Shown: one piece after another, positions 36,494 to 45,491 of the stretch | Position numbering within the stretch: position 1 is the stretch's first letter | How the letters are laid out: each line of letters begins with the position of its first letter | Assembly (NCBI GenBank): GCA_030826945.1 | Contig: JAPQLC010000017.1 | Coordinates: forward strand, 35,316 to 99,315 | Source: Candidatus Thiobius zoothamnicola | GTDB lineage: Bacteria > Pseudomonadota > Gammaproteobacteria > Chromatiales > Chromatiaceae | DNA length: 64,000 bases | Reading direction: 5' to 3' | The notes under the pieces: model-generated | Told to the model about the DNA's origin: nothing | What the model saw: only the letters and a program-made list of their open reading frames with translations | Databases searched by the model: none | Translations under genes and position numbers: made by a program

Positions 36494-36892
36494 ATGAGCT
36501 ACAGAAATAAATATGACAAGTTAAATTTCAGGGAAAAGATGGTGCTTGCAGCCAATCCCTGGGTAATCGATGATGTTGAAAAATATGCCGATATGGCCAC
36601 TAATGAAACAAATAGCCGGTTCGGATATAGCGGTCATAATGATAAAACTGACGCTTTTAGGCACTGTTACTTTTCCGCATTATTATCAGCTAATATAGGT
36701 TATTCAACGGCTAGAAATTTTGTTGAGGCTCACGAGTTATGGGATGGAAACCCTGTTAATGAGTTTGATATGGATATGCATAATAATTATATCGGATTGA
36801 AAATCGGTGTGTTTGGCGGAGATAATTATACGTTATCAAATAAGTGCATGGAAGCGCTAAATGGCAATAAATTAAAAGTTATGAAAAAATGA
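36494..36892 (+). CDS. DUF6973-like domain protein, candidate antibacterial effector
   Basis: The 132-residue protein has a motif set I associate with DUF6973-type toxin domains: GHNDKTDAFRHCYFSALLSA, then FVEAHELW, and FDMDMHNNYIGLKIG. The conserved His, Asp and Asn residues in HNDKTDAFRH, AHE and MDMHNN suggest a small metal-dependent hydrolase, perhaps a phospholipase-like effector. It has no signal peptide. The ATG lies only five bases from the IS630 end and no ribosome site is left, so expression may depend on the element. A lipoprotein gene overlaps it by ATGA, fitting an effector/immunity pair. Family assignment is tentative. Confidence 0.6.
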   Translation: MSYRNKYDKLNFREKMVLAANPWVIDDVEKYADMATNETNSRFGYSGHNDKTDAFRHCYFSALLSANIGYSTARNFVEAHELWDGNPVNEFDMDMHNNYIGLKIGVFGGDNYTLSNKCMEALNGNKLKVMKK

Positions 36893-37260
36893 AAATTTTT
36901 TATATTTTTTTGTTATTTTTTATGGTGGCGTGTGAGAGGTCTATCTCCATAGATGAGTATAAAGTATATGGAGATCGAGAATTTTATGCGGAAAAATGGG
37001 AGCGTTCACCAAAAAAAATCAGAGCAGAGATGATATATAGTTATTTATTAAAAAACAAGCCTTTAAGAAAATTAACTATGGGAAGAGTAAAAAAAGATTT
37101 AGGCGAGTCTGATGTATATTTTGTACAGGATTTTTTCCCTGCATATTCAGTTATCCATAAAGATGAAGAGTATGTTTTTGCGTTTTCAATGAGTGGGGCC
37201 TGCGGAGATTGTACTGTCAAGAATGTATATATTGAAAAAGTAAAAAATGCTAAAAAATAA
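36889..37260 (+). CDS. Small lipoprotein, candidate immunity protein
   Basis: The 123-residue product has a lipoprotein signal with Cys at about residue 15 (FYIFLLFFMVAC) and a soluble mature part with CGDC near the C-terminus. It overlaps the preceding DUF6973-like gene by four bases, so both are made together. Periplasmic or outer-membrane lipoproteins are common immunity proteins against cell-envelope effectors. The gene is very AT-rich. I recognise no domain. Confidence 0.65.
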   Translation: MKIFYIFLLFFMVACERSISIDEYKVYGDREFYAEKWERSPKKIRAEMIYSYLLKNKPLRKLTMGRVKKDLGESDVYFVQDFFPAYSVIHKDEEYVFAFSMSGACGDCTVKNVYIEKVKNAKK

Positions 37261-37298
37261 CTACAGCAGACGCGCAAAAGCGCGTTGCTGGGTTAACG
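37255..37298 (+). other. Possible short attC site
   Basis: A hairpin (ACAGCAGACGCGC, AAAA, GCGCGTTGCTG) is flanked by AATAAC on the left and GTTAACG on the right, which looks like a minimal attC with one unpaired base. It is shorter than usual (44 bases), and the right core fits only partly. It lies exactly between two gene pairs, as attC would. Confidence 0.4.
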
Positions 37299-37322
37299 AT
37301 TAGATTAGCAAAGGGACATCAA

Positions 37323-37757
37323 GTGAAACTCATATTCAGTATTTCAACTGGAAAGCTATATGCCTCATCCTCTTCTTTTAGTATGAGTATTCCAGCATCT
37401 AGCGGAAATGGTGATTGTATGAATAACTCTTCTTTAGTTTGTCAAGCAACATCATGGGAAGGGGCTATCCCAATGGGAACTTATACGATTTTTTCTTCTG
37501 AAATATCGAATCCAGGTGTCCTCGGTTCTATTGCAAGAAGCATCACCGGAGACTGGGGTAGCTGGCGAGTACCGCTTCACCCAAATGCGGGAACAAACAC
37601 TTATGGAAGGGGCGGTTTTTTTATACACGGTGGGAGCAATCAGGGATCTGCTGGTTGTATTGATGTCGGCGGAGGCCAATTCGGCTCTAACCAGACAGAT
37701 ACGCTTAGAGTAATGCTTGAGGCTTCTGGTGTAATAACACTAAGGGTGATTGAATAA
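37323..37757 (+). CDS. Tlde1-like L,D-transpeptidase-type effector
   Basis: The 144-residue protein starts at a GTG with GGGAC upstream and has no signal peptide. It shows the pattern of Tlde1 (DUF2778) type VI effectors: ASSGNGDCMNNSSL, GAIPMGTYTIF, W-R-V-P-L-H-P and, as catalytic motif, GFFIHGGSNQGSAGCIDVGG, the H-x2-G ... S-x-G-C of L,D-transpeptidases with the cysteine nucleophile. Tlde1 blocks or exchanges peptidoglycan tetrapeptides of rivals. Its stop overlaps the start of a small membrane protein gene (TAATG), a likely immunity partner. The gene occupies the end of the cassette region. Confidence 0.85.
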   Translation: MKLIFSISTGKLYASSSSFSMSIPASSGNGDCMNNSSLVCQATSWEGAIPMGTYTIFSSEISNPGVLGSIARSITGDWGSWRVPLHPNAGTNTYGRGGFFIHGGSNQGSAGCIDVGGGQFGSNQTDTLRVMLEASGVITLRVIE

Positions 37758-38134
37758 TGCAGTCTCGTGATTACATGATAATATTGTTGTATTTAGTGGT
37801 TGTATTCACAGTTTTTATTATTTTCCACAGCTTGTCGGATAATAAAAATTATGGGCTTCTGTTTTGTTTTGGAATTTTAATTGCTTTTGCAATGATGTTG
37901 GAGATTAAATTGATCCTCACGATACATGTGTCCGTGGTTTTATCCATATTATTTTATATTGATGGATTAGCTAATTTATTTATATTCTTGCCAATTAAAT
38001 CATATGATTCAATCGGTAGAATTCTAATTTATTCCACGATAATGGCAACTCCCATCTTAATTGCAAAAGTGATGAATAAAATGTCTAACCGGCTAAACAA
38101 ATCTGACAATGTATTGCAGCGGACAAGCCGCTGA
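37757..38134 (+). CDS. Small membrane protein, candidate immunity partner of the Tlde1-like protein
   Basis: The 125-residue protein has about four hydrophobic segments (YMIILLYLVVVFTVFIIF, GLLFCFGILIAFAMML, LTIHVSVVLSILFYIDGL, ILIYSTIMATPILIAK) and a short basic tail. It is coupled to the Tlde1-like gene through TAATG. An immunity role is inferred from pairing; sequence alone does not show it. Its 3' end contains a short hairpin that might be a worn attC half-site. Confidence 0.65.
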   Translation: MQSRDYMIILLYLVVVFTVFIIFHSLSDNKNYGLLFCFGILIAFAMMLEIKLILTIHVSVVLSILFYIDGLANLFIFLPIKSYDSIGRILIYSTIMATPILIAKVMNKMSNRLNKSDNVLQRTSR

Positions 38135-38512
38135 GAAAGGCCGTCAAATTTCGTATCATTTTGTCGTAGAGGAATTCACGCACGATCATCAACGGTTATG
38201 TATCCCTTGCTGGCTCGAATCTCTTCTCGTATCTTCGGGGTTGTGTGGGCTTCACTGTGAACATTCATGCAACTTTTCTCCGTTGAGCAAACAGCTTAGT
38301 GCCTGACGGGCATGGTGCAGTTCACCAAAATCGGAAAATCTATGATGATCCGGATCTATACAGTTAACCTATTGCTGTTTATTAACCAATTGATCGATTC
38401 CTCAACGGGCTGTGCAGTTAATGCTTGAATTAAGGTGGTTTAAGCTTGTCATCTATTCCGCGAACCGAATAAGCTGTTCGCCAATATTCACCTAATCATC
38501 TTAAAACGAAGT
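38135..38512. other. Intergenic stretch with insertion-sequence debris
   Basis: These 378 bases separate the last cassette gene from the cupin gene and mark the right border of the foreign region. They hold a short piece that looks like an IS481-type transposase N-terminus (38176-38268, minus strand) and two similar GTGCAGTTAA/ATACAGTTAA stretches. No complete gene or clear attC is visible. Confidence 0.5.
38176..38268 (-). pseudogene. Fragment resembling the N-terminus of an IS481-family transposase
   Basis: A 30-codon frame reads NVHSEAHTTPKIREEIRASK and then GYITVDDRA before a stop. The H-x6-TP-x-IR-x-EI-x-AS start is typical of the HTH part of IS481-like transposases. No DDE part follows. 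The call rests on a short match by eye. Confidence 0.4.
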
Positions 38513-38791
38513 ATGGCGACTGAAATCCTGCTGGAGCGCAAACCTTCTCCCATGAAATTGGAAGTGCTGGGCGTATACGACTGGCCAATCTGGCGCAAGG
38601 CCGCCAGCGTTTTTGACTGGACTTACGCCCAACAGGAAACCTGTTACATTCTGCGCGGCGAATTCACCGTGACGCCGGTCGGCGGCGAGCCGCAGGATTT
38701 CCGGCGTGGCGATCTGATTACTTTCCCTCAGGGTATGGCGTGTCGATGGGAAATTCATAAGGACGTGGAAAAGCATTACGACTTTCAATAA
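38513..38791 (+). CDS. Small cupin domain protein (Cupin_3 type)
   Basis: The 92-residue protein is a single cupin of the DUF861/Cupin_3 group: VYDWPIWRKAASVFDWTYAQ then QETCYILRGEFTVTP, the first cupin motif with E and a cysteine in place of the usual second residue, and FRRGDLITFPQGMACRWEI as the second. Such proteins are often (S)-ureidoglycine aminohydrolase-like but the substrate is unknown. It is close to mutS (25 bases) and may share its transcript. Confidence 0.88.
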   Translation: MATEILLERKPSPMKLEVLGVYDWPIWRKAASVFDWTYAQQETCYILRGEFTVTPVGGEPQDFRRGDLITFPQGMACRWEIHKDVEKHYDFQ

Positions 38792-38816
38792 CACGCCTTA
38801 AATTCAGGTTAGCAGC

Positions 38817-41384
38817 ATGGCGAGCAATCAACCCACCCCGGTGATGCAGCAATATTTGCATATCAAGGCGGATCACCCAGATCGGTTGGTGTTTTACCGG
38901 ATGGGGGATTTTTACGAATTATTCTATGGCGATGCGGAAAAAGCCGCGCGTTTACTCGACATCACTCTGACGGCGCGCGGCAAAGGCAGCGCCAATCCAG
39001 TGCCAATGGCGGGCGTACCTTATCATGCGGCGGAAGGCTATCTGGCGAAACTGGTCAAGCTGGGTGAATCCGTGGTGATTTGCGAGCAAGTCGGCGATCC
39101 GGCGACCAGCAAAGGCCCGGTCGAACGTCGGGTGGCGCGCATCGTCACCCCTGGCACTGTCAGTGATGAAGCCTTGCTGGAAGAACGCAGCGATAATTTA
39201 TTGGCTGCGCTATACCCGGATGATGAAGGCCAGTTCGCTCTGGCCTGGTTGGACTTGACCGGCGCACGCTTCAGCGTACAGGAGTTGCGAACCACTGAGG
39301 CACTGAGCAGTGAATTGCAACGTCTGCAACCCGCTGAATTATTAATCCCTGAACGTATTGGTTTGGATCCCGCTGCCTGGTTTGATGGTGGCATCACTCG
39401 GCGGCCTGAATGGCATTTTGATGCGGAGACCAACCAACGCCTGTTATGTGAACAATTCGGTGTGCAGGATTTGGCGGGATTCGGCTTGGCTGATCATCCG
39501 ATGGCGATTCGGGCGGCAGGCGTGTTGCTGCAATATCTGGCGGAGACTCAACAAAATACTTTACCGCATATCCATCGCATCCAATTTGAACGGCATGAAC
39601 AATCCGTCATTATTGATGCTGCGACCCGGCGTAATCTGGAATTGAATCAAACCGCTTCCGGCAAACGTGAACACAGCCTGGTTGGGTTGTTTGATCAAAA
39701 CCGCACTGCGATGGGCAGCCGTCTGCTTAAACGTTGGATCAATCAGCCGTTACGGGATCAGCAATCCGTGCGGAAACGCCATGACGCCATCGACTGTTTG
39801 CTCAGTCAACATGCCTACGAAGTGCTGCAAGGCGTTTTATCCGGCATCGGCGATATGGAGCGCATTTTAGCGCGGATCGCCCTTGGCACTGCCAGACCCC
39901 GCGATCTGGCCACGCTGCGCGACTCATTGGCGCAACTTGGTACGCTGCAAAATCAACTCATGCCGTTGAATGATGCTCTCCTGCAAGCATTGACCAGCGC
40001 GATCAGCGAACATCCGGATACATTGGCTTTGTTGCAACGCGCACTGATTGAGAATCCACCAGTGGTGATCCGGGATGGCGGCGTACTGGCAGGGGGTTAT
40101 GATGATGAACTGGATGAATTGCGTGCGTTGTCGCAAAACGCCAACCAATTCTTACTTGATTTGGAAAGCCGCGAAAAAGCGCGTACCGGCATTGAGTCGC
40201 TGAAAGTCAGCTATAACCGGATACATGGCTATTACATCGAAATCAGCAAGGCGCGCGCCGTTGAAGCGCCGGAAGATTATGTGCGTCGGCAAACGCTAAA
40301 GAGCGCGGAACGCTTCATCACGCCGGAATTGAAAAAGTTTGAAGATCAGGTGTTGTCCGCGCGCGAACGTGCATTAGCGCGTGAAAAGGCGCTGTATGAA
40401 GCGCTGTTGGGTGAATTGCAGCAGGTGTTGTCGCCGTTGCAGGATACCGCGAACGGTATTGCCACGCTGGATGTGTTATGTAATCTGGCGGAGCGTGCGA
40501 TAAGCCTGAATCTGACCAAGCCGGGTTTGACCGAAATACCGGGCTTGCGCATTGAACAGGGCCGTCATCCGGTGGTGGAACAAGTCAGTCATGCGCCATT
40601 CGTCGCCAATGATGCGCAACTTGACTGGGAGCGCCGTATGTTGATCATCACCGGCCCCAATATGGGCGGTAAATCAACTTATATGCGCCAAACCGCATTG
40701 ATTGCGATACTGGCTTATGCTGGCAGCTATGTGCCCGCCATACAGGCTGAATTAGGGCCAATCGATCGTGTTTTCTCCAGAATCGGCGCGTCTGACGATC
40801 TGGCCGGAGGTCGTTCGACTTTTATGGTCGAAATGGAGGAAACCGCCAACATATTGCACAACGCGACCGATCAATCATTAGTGTTGATGGATGAAATTGG
40901 TCGCGGCACCAGCACTTTCGATGGCCTGTCACTCGCCTGGGCTTGCGCTGTTGAATTGGCTCACCAAATCCGGGCATTCACGCTATTCGCCACGCATTAT
41001 TTTGAACTGACGACATTGCCCGATGAACAAACCGGCATCGTCAATGTGCATCTGGATGCGATTGAGCATGGCGATAAAATTGTGTTTTTGCATGCGGTCA
41101 AAGATGGCCCGGCAAACCAAAGCTATGGGTTGCAAGTTGCTGCATTGGCTGGGGTGCCGAAACCCATTATTCAACAAGCGCGTGAACGATTACGCCAATT
41201 GGAAAATCAGACGGCGCAACAAGCGGATGCTGTACAACCCCAATTATCGTTGTTCAACTCAGGAGCGACTTCTGCATCACAGTGTGAATCGGCTGTGGAG
41301 AATTTATTACAACAAACTGATGTGGATGAACTGACGCCAAGGCAGGCATTGGAATTATTATACCGCATGAAAACGATGCTATGA
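38817..41384 (+). CDS. mutS: DNA mismatch repair protein MutS
   Basis: MutS recognises mismatches and starts repair with MutL. The 855-residue protein has all parts: mismatch-binding domain with the Phe-x-Glu motif in [15 protein letters not shown], connector, core and clamp, and the ABC-type ATPase with Walker [16 protein letters not shown], signature region [15 protein letters not shown], Walker [18 protein letters not shown] and the H-loop FATHYFELT. The C-terminus ([17 protein letters not shown]) is the tetramerisation tail. Length is as in E. coli. Confidence 0.98.
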   Translation: MASNQPTPVMQQYLHIKADHPDRLVFYRMGDFYELFYGDAEKAARLLDITLTARGKGSANPVPMAGVPYHAAEGYLAKLVKLGESVVICEQVGDPATSKGPVERRVARIVTPGTVSDEALLEERSDNLLAALYPDDEGQFALAWLDLTGARFSVQELRTTEALSSELQRLQPAELLIPERIGLDPAAWFDGGITRRPEWHFDAETNQRLLCEQFGVQDLAGFGLADHPMAIRAAGVLLQYLAETQQNTLPHIHRIQFERHEQSVIIDAATRRNLELNQTASGKREHSLVGLFDQNRTAMGSRLLKRWINQPLRDQQSVRKRHDAIDCLLSQHAYEVLQGVLSGIGDMERILARIALGTARPRDLATLRDSLAQLGTLQNQLMPLNDALLQALTSAISEHPDTLALLQRALIENPPVVIRDGGVLAGGYDDELDELRALSQNANQFLLDLESREKARTGIESLKVSYNRIHGYYIEISKARAVEAPEDYVRRQTLKSAERFITPELKKFEDQVLSARERALAREKALYEALLGELQQVLSPLQDTANGIATLDVLCNLAERAISLNLTKPGLTEIPGLRIEQGRHPVVEQVSHAPFVANDAQLDWERRMLIITGPNMGGKSTYMRQTALIAILAYAGSYVPAIQAELGPIDRVFSRIGASDDLAGGRSTFMVEMEETANILHNATDQSLVLMDEIGRGTSTFDGLSLAWACAVELAHQIRAFTLFATHYFELTTLPDEQTGIVNVHLDAIEHGDKIVFLHAVKDGPANQSYGLQVAALAGVPKPIIQQARERLRQLENQTAQQADAVQPQLSLFNSGATSASQCESAVENLLQQTDVDELTPRQALELLYRMKTML

Positions 41385-41442
41385 GTTTCCCTGATTATCG
41401 TTCTGTGTCCTCGGCTTAATCCGTTTAGAAGAGTCAGATTCA

Positions 41443-41610
41443 ATGAAAAAATTATTCGCTGTGTTTGTATTGGCTTGCTTTCTTGTTTTGCAAGGCTGCG
41501 GCACGATGGTTGGCGCTGTGATTGATACAACCATTGAAGCCGCAAAAGTACCGTTTAAAGTCGGGAGTGCTGTGGTTGATGCGGTGACCAGTGATGATGA
41601 CAAGCCATAA
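41443..41610 (+). CDS. Small lipoprotein (NF038104-like)
   Basis: This 55-residue gene is below common size limits. The signal KKLFAVFVLACFLVLQGCGT has a lipobox (LQGC), and the short mature part (VGAVIDTTIEAAKVPFKVGS) matches a family of small gammaproteobacterial lipoproteins that share the D-T-T-I-E-x-A-K-V-P-F-K core. Its function is unknown. It lies alone 58 bases behind mutS. Confidence 0.8.
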   Translation: MKKLFAVFVLACFLVLQGCGTMVGAVIDTTIEAAKVPFKVGSAVVDAVTSDDDKP

Positions 41611-41681
41611 ATAATCCCGGGACCACAAGAGGGAGCTGGCAAGGACGGTAATTTTTGGATCAAAAAGGTGAGCGTCAGGAA

Positions 41682-42131
41682 ATGAGCCTATCCAATATCA
41701 CAAACGCTATGATCATATCCGAACGGATTGCCTCATCTGGACAGCCTGAAGAATATCAATTTAAAGCGATTGCTCAGGCTGGATATCAAGTTGTGATGAA
41801 TCTGGCGATGCCGAACTCTGATAACGCTATTCCAGAAGAAGGCAATATCGTCACCGCGCGCCGAATGGTTTACGTACACATACCGGTGCCATTTGCAGCG
41901 CCAACGGTTCGCCATTTAAGACAATTTCTGGCGGTGATGGATGCTTTCCAGAATGAACGGGTGTGGATACATTGCGCCGCCAACTATCGTGCTTCGGCAT
42001 TTCTCTATCAGTATATGCGTTTGTCCCAAAACGTATCTGATGACCAGGCAAGAAAAGTCATGTTTCCGTCATGGGAGCCGGATGATATCTGGAAAGATTT
42101 TATGGCGATCCCGAAAAATCAGGTCATGTGA
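41682..42131 (+). CDS. Tyrosine-phosphatase-like protein with shortened active-site loop
   Basis: I start at the ATG at 41682; a TTG nine codons upstream is possible. The product (about 149 residues) has the dual-specificity phosphatase plan: RIASSGQPEEYQFKAIAQAG, VVMNLAMP, VHIPVPFAAPTVRHLRQFLA and the active-site loop VWIHCAANYRASAFLYQYMR. Here Cys and Arg are separated by four residues (C-AANY-R), not the five of the normal CX5R. This variation marks a known bacterial PTP-like subgroup. Whether it dephosphorylates anything is uncertain. Confidence 0.8.
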   Translation: MSLSNITNAMIISERIASSGQPEEYQFKAIAQAGYQVVMNLAMPNSDNAIPEEGNIVTARRMVYVHIPVPFAAPTVRHLRQFLAVMDAFQNERVWIHCAANYRASAFLYQYMRLSQNVSDDQARKVMFPSWEPDDIWKDFMAIPKNQVM

Positions 42132-42395
42132 GGTGGCCTGGTAATTTTCTTTTAAGGTTGATTTCTCCTGCGAAATGGCTTGGAAAAGGAAGCGTCATGA
42201 GATGTGGATGTAGCCAAGCGTTGCGTCGGATGGTAATTTTATTGCGCTTTATCAGCCGTTGCTGGTTCTAGTTGATGCTCAGAGTGTCATCACCTTGAAA
42301 AAATAGAATGATTGGGATATTTGGATGAGTAAACCCTATTGATGGATGGAGTTTTATTGGGTCGATGTGAAATTCATAATTAAGGGGGAATTGCC

Positions 42396-45300
42396 GTGCG
42401 TTTTTTTACCTTATGGGCTTTTTTATTGTTGAGCGCTTGCGCAACTGACCAACAGCCTGCTGTATCTGAGCCTGATAATCTTTCTCCATCTCCATCTCCA
42501 TCTCCATCTCCATCTCCATCTCCATCTCCATCCAATGACAGCGCTTCATTGACGCCGGATCAGAATTCTCCCCCATTATCTGGTCCCGCATTAACGACTT
42601 CCCCAACCAAAAAGGCGGAGGTGAGCAATGGCCGACGCATTTTTAATGCTCAAAACCGACCTATTCCACAAATTAATGGTGGCGGTCATACCAGCTTGAT
42701 CAGGGACATCGCATTTACCCGGGATGGGCGTTATTTGGTATCGGCTGGCGAGGATAAGTTAATTCGTATTTGGGATATCGCGCAGGCGAAAACCGTGCGG
42801 ACGATACGAGGCCAAATTGGCGACGGGCAGGAGGGCCAGATTTACGCGATGGCTTTGTCGCCGGACAATCGTTATCTGGCCGTGGGAGGGAGGACGCACA
42901 AGGAGTGCGCTGGCCGGTGTGGTGAGATTCGCTTGTATGATTTTCAGACCGGGATTTTATTGTCCTTGTTGAAAGGTCATAAGAATGCGGTGCTGTCTTT
43001 GGCTTTTTCGCCGGATGGACGTTGGTTGGCTTCCGGTCAGGGTGGACGTCATCGTCAGGTCGCCATTATTTGGGATGTGCAGGCCCGTCGCGCTCATCGG
43101 GTGCTTCGGGGGCATACCAAGCATATTTATGCACTGGCTTTTACGCCAGATAGCCAACGCCTGGTGACGGGGAGTGATGATCATGATCTTCGGTTATGGC
43201 GGGTTGCGGATGGCGGATTGATGAAAGTGATGCGCAAGCATGCGGATAAGGTGCGCGCTGTAGCGGTTACGCCGGATAATCAGATTGTTTCGGGCGGTAA
43301 GGATCGCCGTATTCTTCGCTGGGATGGTCTGGATGGCCGTTTTCTGGGGACTCTTGTCGAAGATCAAGGCACGGATCCGCGCTCGCTGAGCGTCAGTCCT
43401 GACGGGCAGTGGTTATTGGCAGGGGTTGGGAGCGAAGGTGTCGGCAGCGATGTGCATCTTTATCAATTGAGCGATGGCGAGCGGATCCACCGTTATTCCG
43501 AGCATGACAATATTGTGTTGGCGACGGCTTTCTCACCAGATGGCGTTTGGGCTGCGACGGCGGGTGGTGGTGATCGCAGCATCCATATCTGGCATGCGCA
43601 GACCGGGATCCGGGAGTACGACAAATTGCTGGGCCAAGGTGAGGTGATCTGGTCGGTCGGATTTAGTCAGCAGGGTGATTATCTGGCCTGGGGCAAAGGG
43701 TTTGATAAGCAACATATCAATCATCGTGGCCCACTGGAATATCAAATTCGTTTGCCGGATGATCAATTACCGCTCGGCAATCCGCAATCGATGGAAACTG
43801 TTCAATCCGAAGCCTTTATTCGCGCTCGCACTCAGCATGATGACTGGCGATTGGTTGGCCTGGCAGGCGATGCGGCTGCTTTGACGATACAGAAAAACGG
43901 TGCAACCCGGCATATCATCAAACGGGACTCGACCAATGGTTATGATCATCGCGCTTATACGTTCACGCCGGGTGGGCGACATATCATATCCGGCGGGATG
44001 AATGGTGTGCTCGGTTACTATACGCTTGAGGGGCAGCATCTGGGTGATTTCGTCGGGCATACCGGGGATATTTGGGCGGTGGCGGTTTCCCAGGATGGCC
44101 GCTTTTTGATTTCCGGTTCTGGCGACCAGACGGTGCGTTTGTGGCGCATTGACAGTCAGGAACTGTTGTTGACTTTGCTGCATGGCGGCGATGATTGGGC
44201 GGCCTGGACGCCTCAGGGTTATTTCACCGCCTCTCCCGAAGGAGAGGATATGTTGGGCTGGCAGGTGAATCGCGGGCCGGAAAAGGCGGCCGATTATGTG
44301 TCGGGCAGGCAATTACGGCAGCACTTCTATCGCCCTGATATTGTTGATCAGGCGGTACGACTTGGCAGCGCGCGCGAAGCGATTGAGCAATCGGAGGATA
44401 CGGCATTTTCACTGGAGCATTTACTGGCTGCCGCGCCACCCCGTTTTCGGGTTAATGAAACGCGTTTTTTGCCGACGGCGGCGGATCCTTTGTTGCGAAT
44501 TGGCCTGCAGGTTGAGCCTGGCACGGTGCAAAGCTACAAAGTCTATCTGGATGGCCGCTATATCCAACAGGTGGATGCGACCCGCTCCAACCATCGCATT
44601 CAGCACACCAAGGTGTTGGAAGTTCCGGTGCCGCGTGGCGTCAAGCAACGCCAATTGCGGATTGAAGCGCGGGATACGCAGGGTATTCTCACCACTCAGT
44701 CAACTCAGATTGATGTTCCGCAAAGTTTGTTTGCGAATCAAGATGACGCCAAAGGTGATTTATATTTACTGAGCATCGGCGTGAATGAATATCCCTATCT
44801 GAATCGGGATTTGACGTATGCCAAAGACGATGCGGCGGCCTTTCATCGTTGGCTGATCCAGAATCATGCGGCTGATTTCCATCAGGTGCATGAGTTTTTG
44901 CTGCATGATGATGCTGAGCGCAAGCCGACCCGCCGCCAGATTCGCCAGGCTTTGGCGCAATTAGCGCAGGCGAAACCGAATGATACGGTGGTCGTGTTTC
45001 TTGCCGGACACGCTGAAACTCAAGGTAAGGATTATTATTTTCTGAGCAGTAATACGGAAATGAGCGGCGAGACAGTGGCGGCAGAAACCGCAGTGAGTTG
45101 GCGGACCATTCAGGATAGTTTGAGCCAAGCCAGAGGGCAACGTATTCTGGTGGCGGATACCTGCTATGCGAAGGGCGCTTTTAATCCTTCGCTGGTGAAC
45201 AATGCGTCCGCTGCCGGGGTGGCGGTATTCAGTGCCACTGACAGTGCGGACTATGTCGCGGAAGAGAAAGCGGAACTGGGTCATGGCGTGTTCACTTACA

Positions 45301-45491
45301 GTTTATTGCAAGGCTTGCAGGGACAGGCGGATTCGCCACGCAGACCGGATAACCGGATCACTTTGGCTGAGTTGAAGTTTTTCGTTAAAGATGAAGTGGT
45401 GTTTCAGACTCAGGGACGCCAGCGTCCGGCGGTTTATCTCAGCCCACAGGTTGAAGATTACGTGATTGCGAAGTTGGATCATGCTGAGTGA
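42396..45491 (+). CDS. WD40-repeat lipoprotein with C-terminal caspase-like (peptidase C14) domain
   Basis: The 1031-residue protein has a lipoprotein signal (RFFTLWAFLLLSAC), a Ser-Pro repeat linker (about residues 31-47), then WD40 repeats forming one or two propellers (for example GHTSLIRDIAFTRDGRYLVS, GHKNAVLSLAFSPDGRWLAS, GHTGDIWAVAVSQDGRFLIS) and a C-terminal caspase/metacaspase domain (about 785-1030): DLYLLSIGVNEYPYL, the catalytic His in VVFLAGHAETQ and the catalytic Cys in ILVADTCYAKGAF. The protein should be anchored to the membrane in the periplasm. The next gene overlaps it and encodes a membrane protein. Function is not known; related proteins are studied as protease effectors. 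Confidence 0.93.
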   Translation: MRFFTLWAFLLLSACATDQQPAVSEPDNLSPSPSPSPSPSPSPSPSNDSASLTPDQNSPPLSGPALTTSPTKKAEVSNGRRIFNAQNRPIPQINGGGHTSLIRDIAFTRDGRYLVSAGEDKLIRIWDIAQAKTVRTIRGQIGDGQEGQIYAMALSPDNRYLAVGGRTHKECAGRCGEIRLYDFQTGILLSLLKGHKNAVLSLAFSPDGRWLASGQGGRHRQVAIIWDVQARRAHRVLRGHTKHIYALAFTPDSQRLVTGSDDHDLRLWRVADGGLMKVMRKHADKVRAVAVTPDNQIVSGGKDRRILRWDGLDGRFLGTLVEDQGTDPRSLSVSPDGQWLLAGVGSEGVGSDVHLYQLSDGERIHRYSEHDNIVLATAFSPDGVWAATAGGGDRSIHIWHAQTGIREYDKLLGQGEVIWSVGFSQQGDYLAWGKGFDKQHINHRGPLEYQIRLPDDQLPLGNPQSMETVQSEAFIRARTQHDDWRLVGLAGDAAALTIQKNGATRHIIKRDSTNGYDHRAYTFTPGGRHIISGGMNGVLGYYTLEGQHLGDFVGHTGDIWAVAVSQDGRFLISGSGDQTVRLWRIDSQELLLTLLHGGDDWAAWTPQGYFTASPEGEDMLGWQVNRGPEKAADYVSGRQLRQHFYRPDIVDQAVRLGSAREAIEQSEDTAFSLEHLLAAAPPRFRVNETRFLPTAADPLLRIGLQVEPGTVQSYKVYLDGRYIQQVDATRSNHRIQHTKVLEVPVPRGVKQRQLRIEARDTQGILTTQSTQIDVPQSLFANQDDAKGDLYLLSIGVNEYPYLNRDLTYAKDDAAAFHRWLIQNHAADFHQVHEFLLHDDAERKPTRRQIRQALAQLAQAKPNDTVVVFLAGHAETQGKDYYFLSSNTEMSGETVAAETAVSWRTIQDSLSQARGQRILVADTCYAKGAFNPSLVNNASAAGVAVFSATDSADYVAEEKAELGHGVFTYSLLQGLQGQADSPRRPDNRITLAELKFFVKDEVVFQTQGRQRPAVYLSPQVEDYVIAKLDHAE
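42484..42531 (+). repeat. Hexanucleotide repeat in the lipoprotein linker
   Basis: Eight perfect copies of CTCCAT encode (Ser-Pro)8. The unit of six keeps the reading frame, so changes in copy number would lengthen or shorten the linker without breaking the gene. Confidence 0.95.

Noticed and set aside
31382..38134. A type VI secretion gene cluster
   Set aside because: Only effector-like proteins are present; no Hcp, VgrG, PAAR or structural gene is seen.
31382..38134. A prophage
   Set aside because: No phage structural, integrase or replication genes are present, and the genes are separated by attC-like sites.
38104..38145. A sixth attC site at the end of the membrane protein gene
   Set aside because: A CAGCGG/CCGCTG hairpin is present but no right core (GTTRRRY) follows; at best a broken half-site.
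42132..42395. A small gene in the 264-bp gap before the WD40-caspase gene
   Set aside because: No frame with a ribosome site of useful length was found; only a weak promoter-like TTGAAA/TATTTG.
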